64,000 bases of DNA from Aliikangiella sp965214955 (GTDB lineage: Bacteria > Pseudomonadota > Gammaproteobacteria > Enterobacterales > Kangiellaceae): NCBI GenBank assembly GCA_965214955.1, contig CBDCCU010000014.1:25001-89000 (forward strand), written 5' to 3'. The notes under the pieces were generated by a model. It did no database searches, had not been told where the DNA came from, and saw only the letters and a program-made list of their open reading frames with translations. Positions within the stretch are counted from its first letter, which is position 1; the number at the start of each line of letters is the position of its first letter. Position numbers and translations under genes: made by a program. Positions 62,532-64,000 of the stretch are shown piece after piece.

Positions 62532-64000
62532 ATGCTTATTCTTCGTGGTGCTCCTGCATTATCTTCTTTTCGTAGTCAAAAATTGCTTGCCGAAGGTCAA
62601 AAAATCATTCCCGAACTGGGCGCAATTTATGCTGAATATATTCATTTTGCTGATTTAAACAGCGAGCTTAATGAAAGCCAGCTTGATAAGCTGAAAAAGC
62701 TTTTAACTTATGGTTCGCGTAAAGAAATTAAAGAAACCAAAGGTGCTTTTAAATTGGTAACACCAAGACAAGGCACTATTTCACCTTGGTCGTCTAAAGC
62801 AACTGATATTGCTCATAACTGCGGCATACATGAAATTAATCGCTTAGAGCGTGGGGTGAGTTGGTATTGCCAAGATATTGAAGGACGCGACCTGTCTGAT
62901 GAACAAATGAGCAACATTATTCCATTACTACACGACAGAATGGTAGAAAGTGTTTTTAACGAACTACAAGCCGCAGAGTGCTTATTTGTGCAAGAGTCAC
63001 CTAAAGCTTTAACACGAGTTGACATTCTTGATGGTGGACGCAATGCACTGGTTAACGCAAACACAGAACTTGGTTTGGCCTTAGCTGATGATGAAATTGA
63101 TTATTTAGTTGAGCGATTTACCGAGCTTGGCCGAAACCCCACCGATGTTGAACTGATGATGTTTGCCCAAGCTAACTCGGAACATTGCCGCCATAAAATT
63201 TTTAATGCTAGCTGGAATATCGACAAACAAGATAAAGATATTTCGCTATTTGGCATGATCAGAAACACCCATAAAGTTTCACCCGATGGTGTTTTGTCGG
63301 CTTATAAAGATAATGCTGCGGTAATTGAGGGCTTTGAGCAGCCCCGTTTATGGTCTGAGGAAGATTCGGGTGAATATCATTATCACTTAGAGCCTATTCA
63401 TATTTTAATGAAAGTAGAAACTCATAATCATCCTACGGCTATTTCGCCATTTCCTGGGGCTTCAACAGGCTCTGGCGGTGAAATTAGAGACGAAGGCGCA
63501 ACTGGTCGCGGTGGTAAACCCAAAGCAGGGCTAACTGGTTTTAGTGTCTCTAACTTAGAGATCCCAGGCTTTACTCAGCCTTGGGAAAACCACTATGGCA
63601 AACCAAGTCGTATTGTTTCTGCGTTAGATATTATGATTGAAGGTCCATTAGGCGGCGCGGCGTTTAATAATGAATTTGGTCGCCCTAATCTTTGCGGTTA
63701 TTTTAGAACCTATGAGCAATCGGTTAGTTTTGATTTTGGCGAGCAAGTTCGCGGTTATCATAAACCCATTATGATTGCTGGCGGAATGGGTAACATACGC
63801 GAACAGCATATCGAAAAAGCCGAAGTTAAGCCCGGTTATCATGTGATTGTATTAGGTGGTCCAGCCATGTTAATTGGCTTAGGTGGCGGGGCGGCATCAT
63901 CTATGGCTTCGGGGCAAAGCGAAGAAAACTTAGATTTTGCCTCGGTTCAACGTGAAAACCCCGAAATGGAGCGCCGTTGTCAAGAAGTGATCGACAGGTG
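62532..64000 (+). CDS. purL: FGAM synthase, 5' part (continues past window)
   Basis: Phosphoribosylformylglycinamidine synthase converts FGAR to FGAM with glutamine in purine synthesis. The first 489 codons of the large single-chain proteobacterial form are present: the N-terminal PurS-like domain (LRGAPALSSFRSQKLL), the linker and the first AIRS-like ATP domain (MMFAQANSEHCRHKIFNASW, KVETHNHPTAISPFPGASTGSGGEIRDEG). The start is the ATG at 62532. The amidotransferase end lies beyond the window. Confidence 0.97.
   Translation, partial: MLILRGAPALSSFRSQKLLAEGQKIIPELGAIYAEYIHFADLNSELNESQLDKLKKLLTYGSRKEIKETKGAFKLVTPRQGTISPWSSKATDIAHNCGIHEINRLERGVSWYCQDIEGRDLSDEQMSNIIPLLHDRMVESVFNELQAAECLFVQESPKALTRVDILDGGRNALVNANTELGLALADDEIDYLVERFTELGRNPTDVELMMFAQANSEHCRHKIFNASWNIDKQDKDISLFGMIRNTHKVSPDGVLSAYKDNAAVIEGFEQPRLWSEEDSGEYHYHLEPIHILMKVETHNHPTAISPFPGASTGSGGEIRDEGATGRGGKPKAGLTGFSVSNLEIPGFTQPWENHYGKPSRIVSALDIMIEGPLGGAAFNNEFGRPNLCGYFRTYEQSVSFDFGEQVRGYHKPIMIAGGMGNIREQHIEKAEVKPGYHVIVLGGPAMLIGLGGGAASSMASGQSEENLDFASVQRENPEMERRCQEVIDR

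Overview
The window is chromosomal DNA from an AT-rich, Gram-negative gammaproteobacterium, probably a marine Alteromonadales-like or related lineage. The grounds are the secA-mutT pair, the unbroken run rpsB-tsf-pyrH-frr-uppS-cdsA-dxr-rseP-bamA-skp-lpxD-fabZ-lpxA, the divergent mltF/purL pair, several c-di-GMP proteins, a GlyGly-CTERM exoprotein, a DUF3718-type secreted protein and RAYT/REP elements. I cannot name the genus from sequence alone.

Layout. 1-800: end of an unidentified gene, then ssb. 860-9640 is an accessory region. It holds a decayed piece of a REP-associated transposase (RAYT) element, a complete IS256-family element with 8-bp target duplications, the N-terminal part of a tyrosine-type integrase cut by that IS, and a 3' tRNA-Leu(CAA) fragment that looks like an attachment-site relic. 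Next comes a tightly coupled five-gene operon (3484-7643: membrane protein, radical SAM/SPASM enzyme, P-loop kinase, second radical SAM enzyme, GT-B-like glycosyltransferase). The region ends with repeated RAYT flanks, REP sequences, a fragment of an enoyl-CoA hydratase gene and an intact RAYT. The five-gene operon is the best candidate for an undescribed system.

9795-14964 is a c-di-GMP block (MASE1-GGDEF, periplasmic sensor-PAS-GGDEF-EAL, PilZ). 15059-17635 is a divergent MocR regulator and EamA exporter. 17657-24369 is a surface/secreted cluster on the minus strand with a 1512-residue GlyGly-CTERM protein, a beta-barrel, and a small protein that repeats a motif of the large protein's N-terminal region. 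24666-31765 holds thrB, an S9 peptidase, a DUF3718-like protein, a DsbA-family protein and a hemerythrin-like protein.

31809-40097 is an export module: HlyD-type adaptor, ABC ATPase and two FtsX-type permeases, followed by an NtrC-type regulator and its histidine kinase. A divergent coiled-coil lipoprotein lies across a GGACA-repeat intergenic region. 40422-57684 is the conserved secretion, translation, phospholipid and envelope-biogenesis block; it ends in two tandem lpxA genes. 57705-64000 has a GNAT, a chemoreceptor, mltF and the first part of purL.

Three genes (thrB, the S9 peptidase, dxr) carry five frameshifts, each at a homopolymer. Because dxr is normally essential, these look like sequencing errors more than real decay. 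Small repeats are frequent: two 266-268-bp MITE-like elements with different termini but a shared core, a short palindrome with the same ends, two 7-bp tandem arrays overlapping stop codons, and a degenerate 15-bp tandem array before rpsB.
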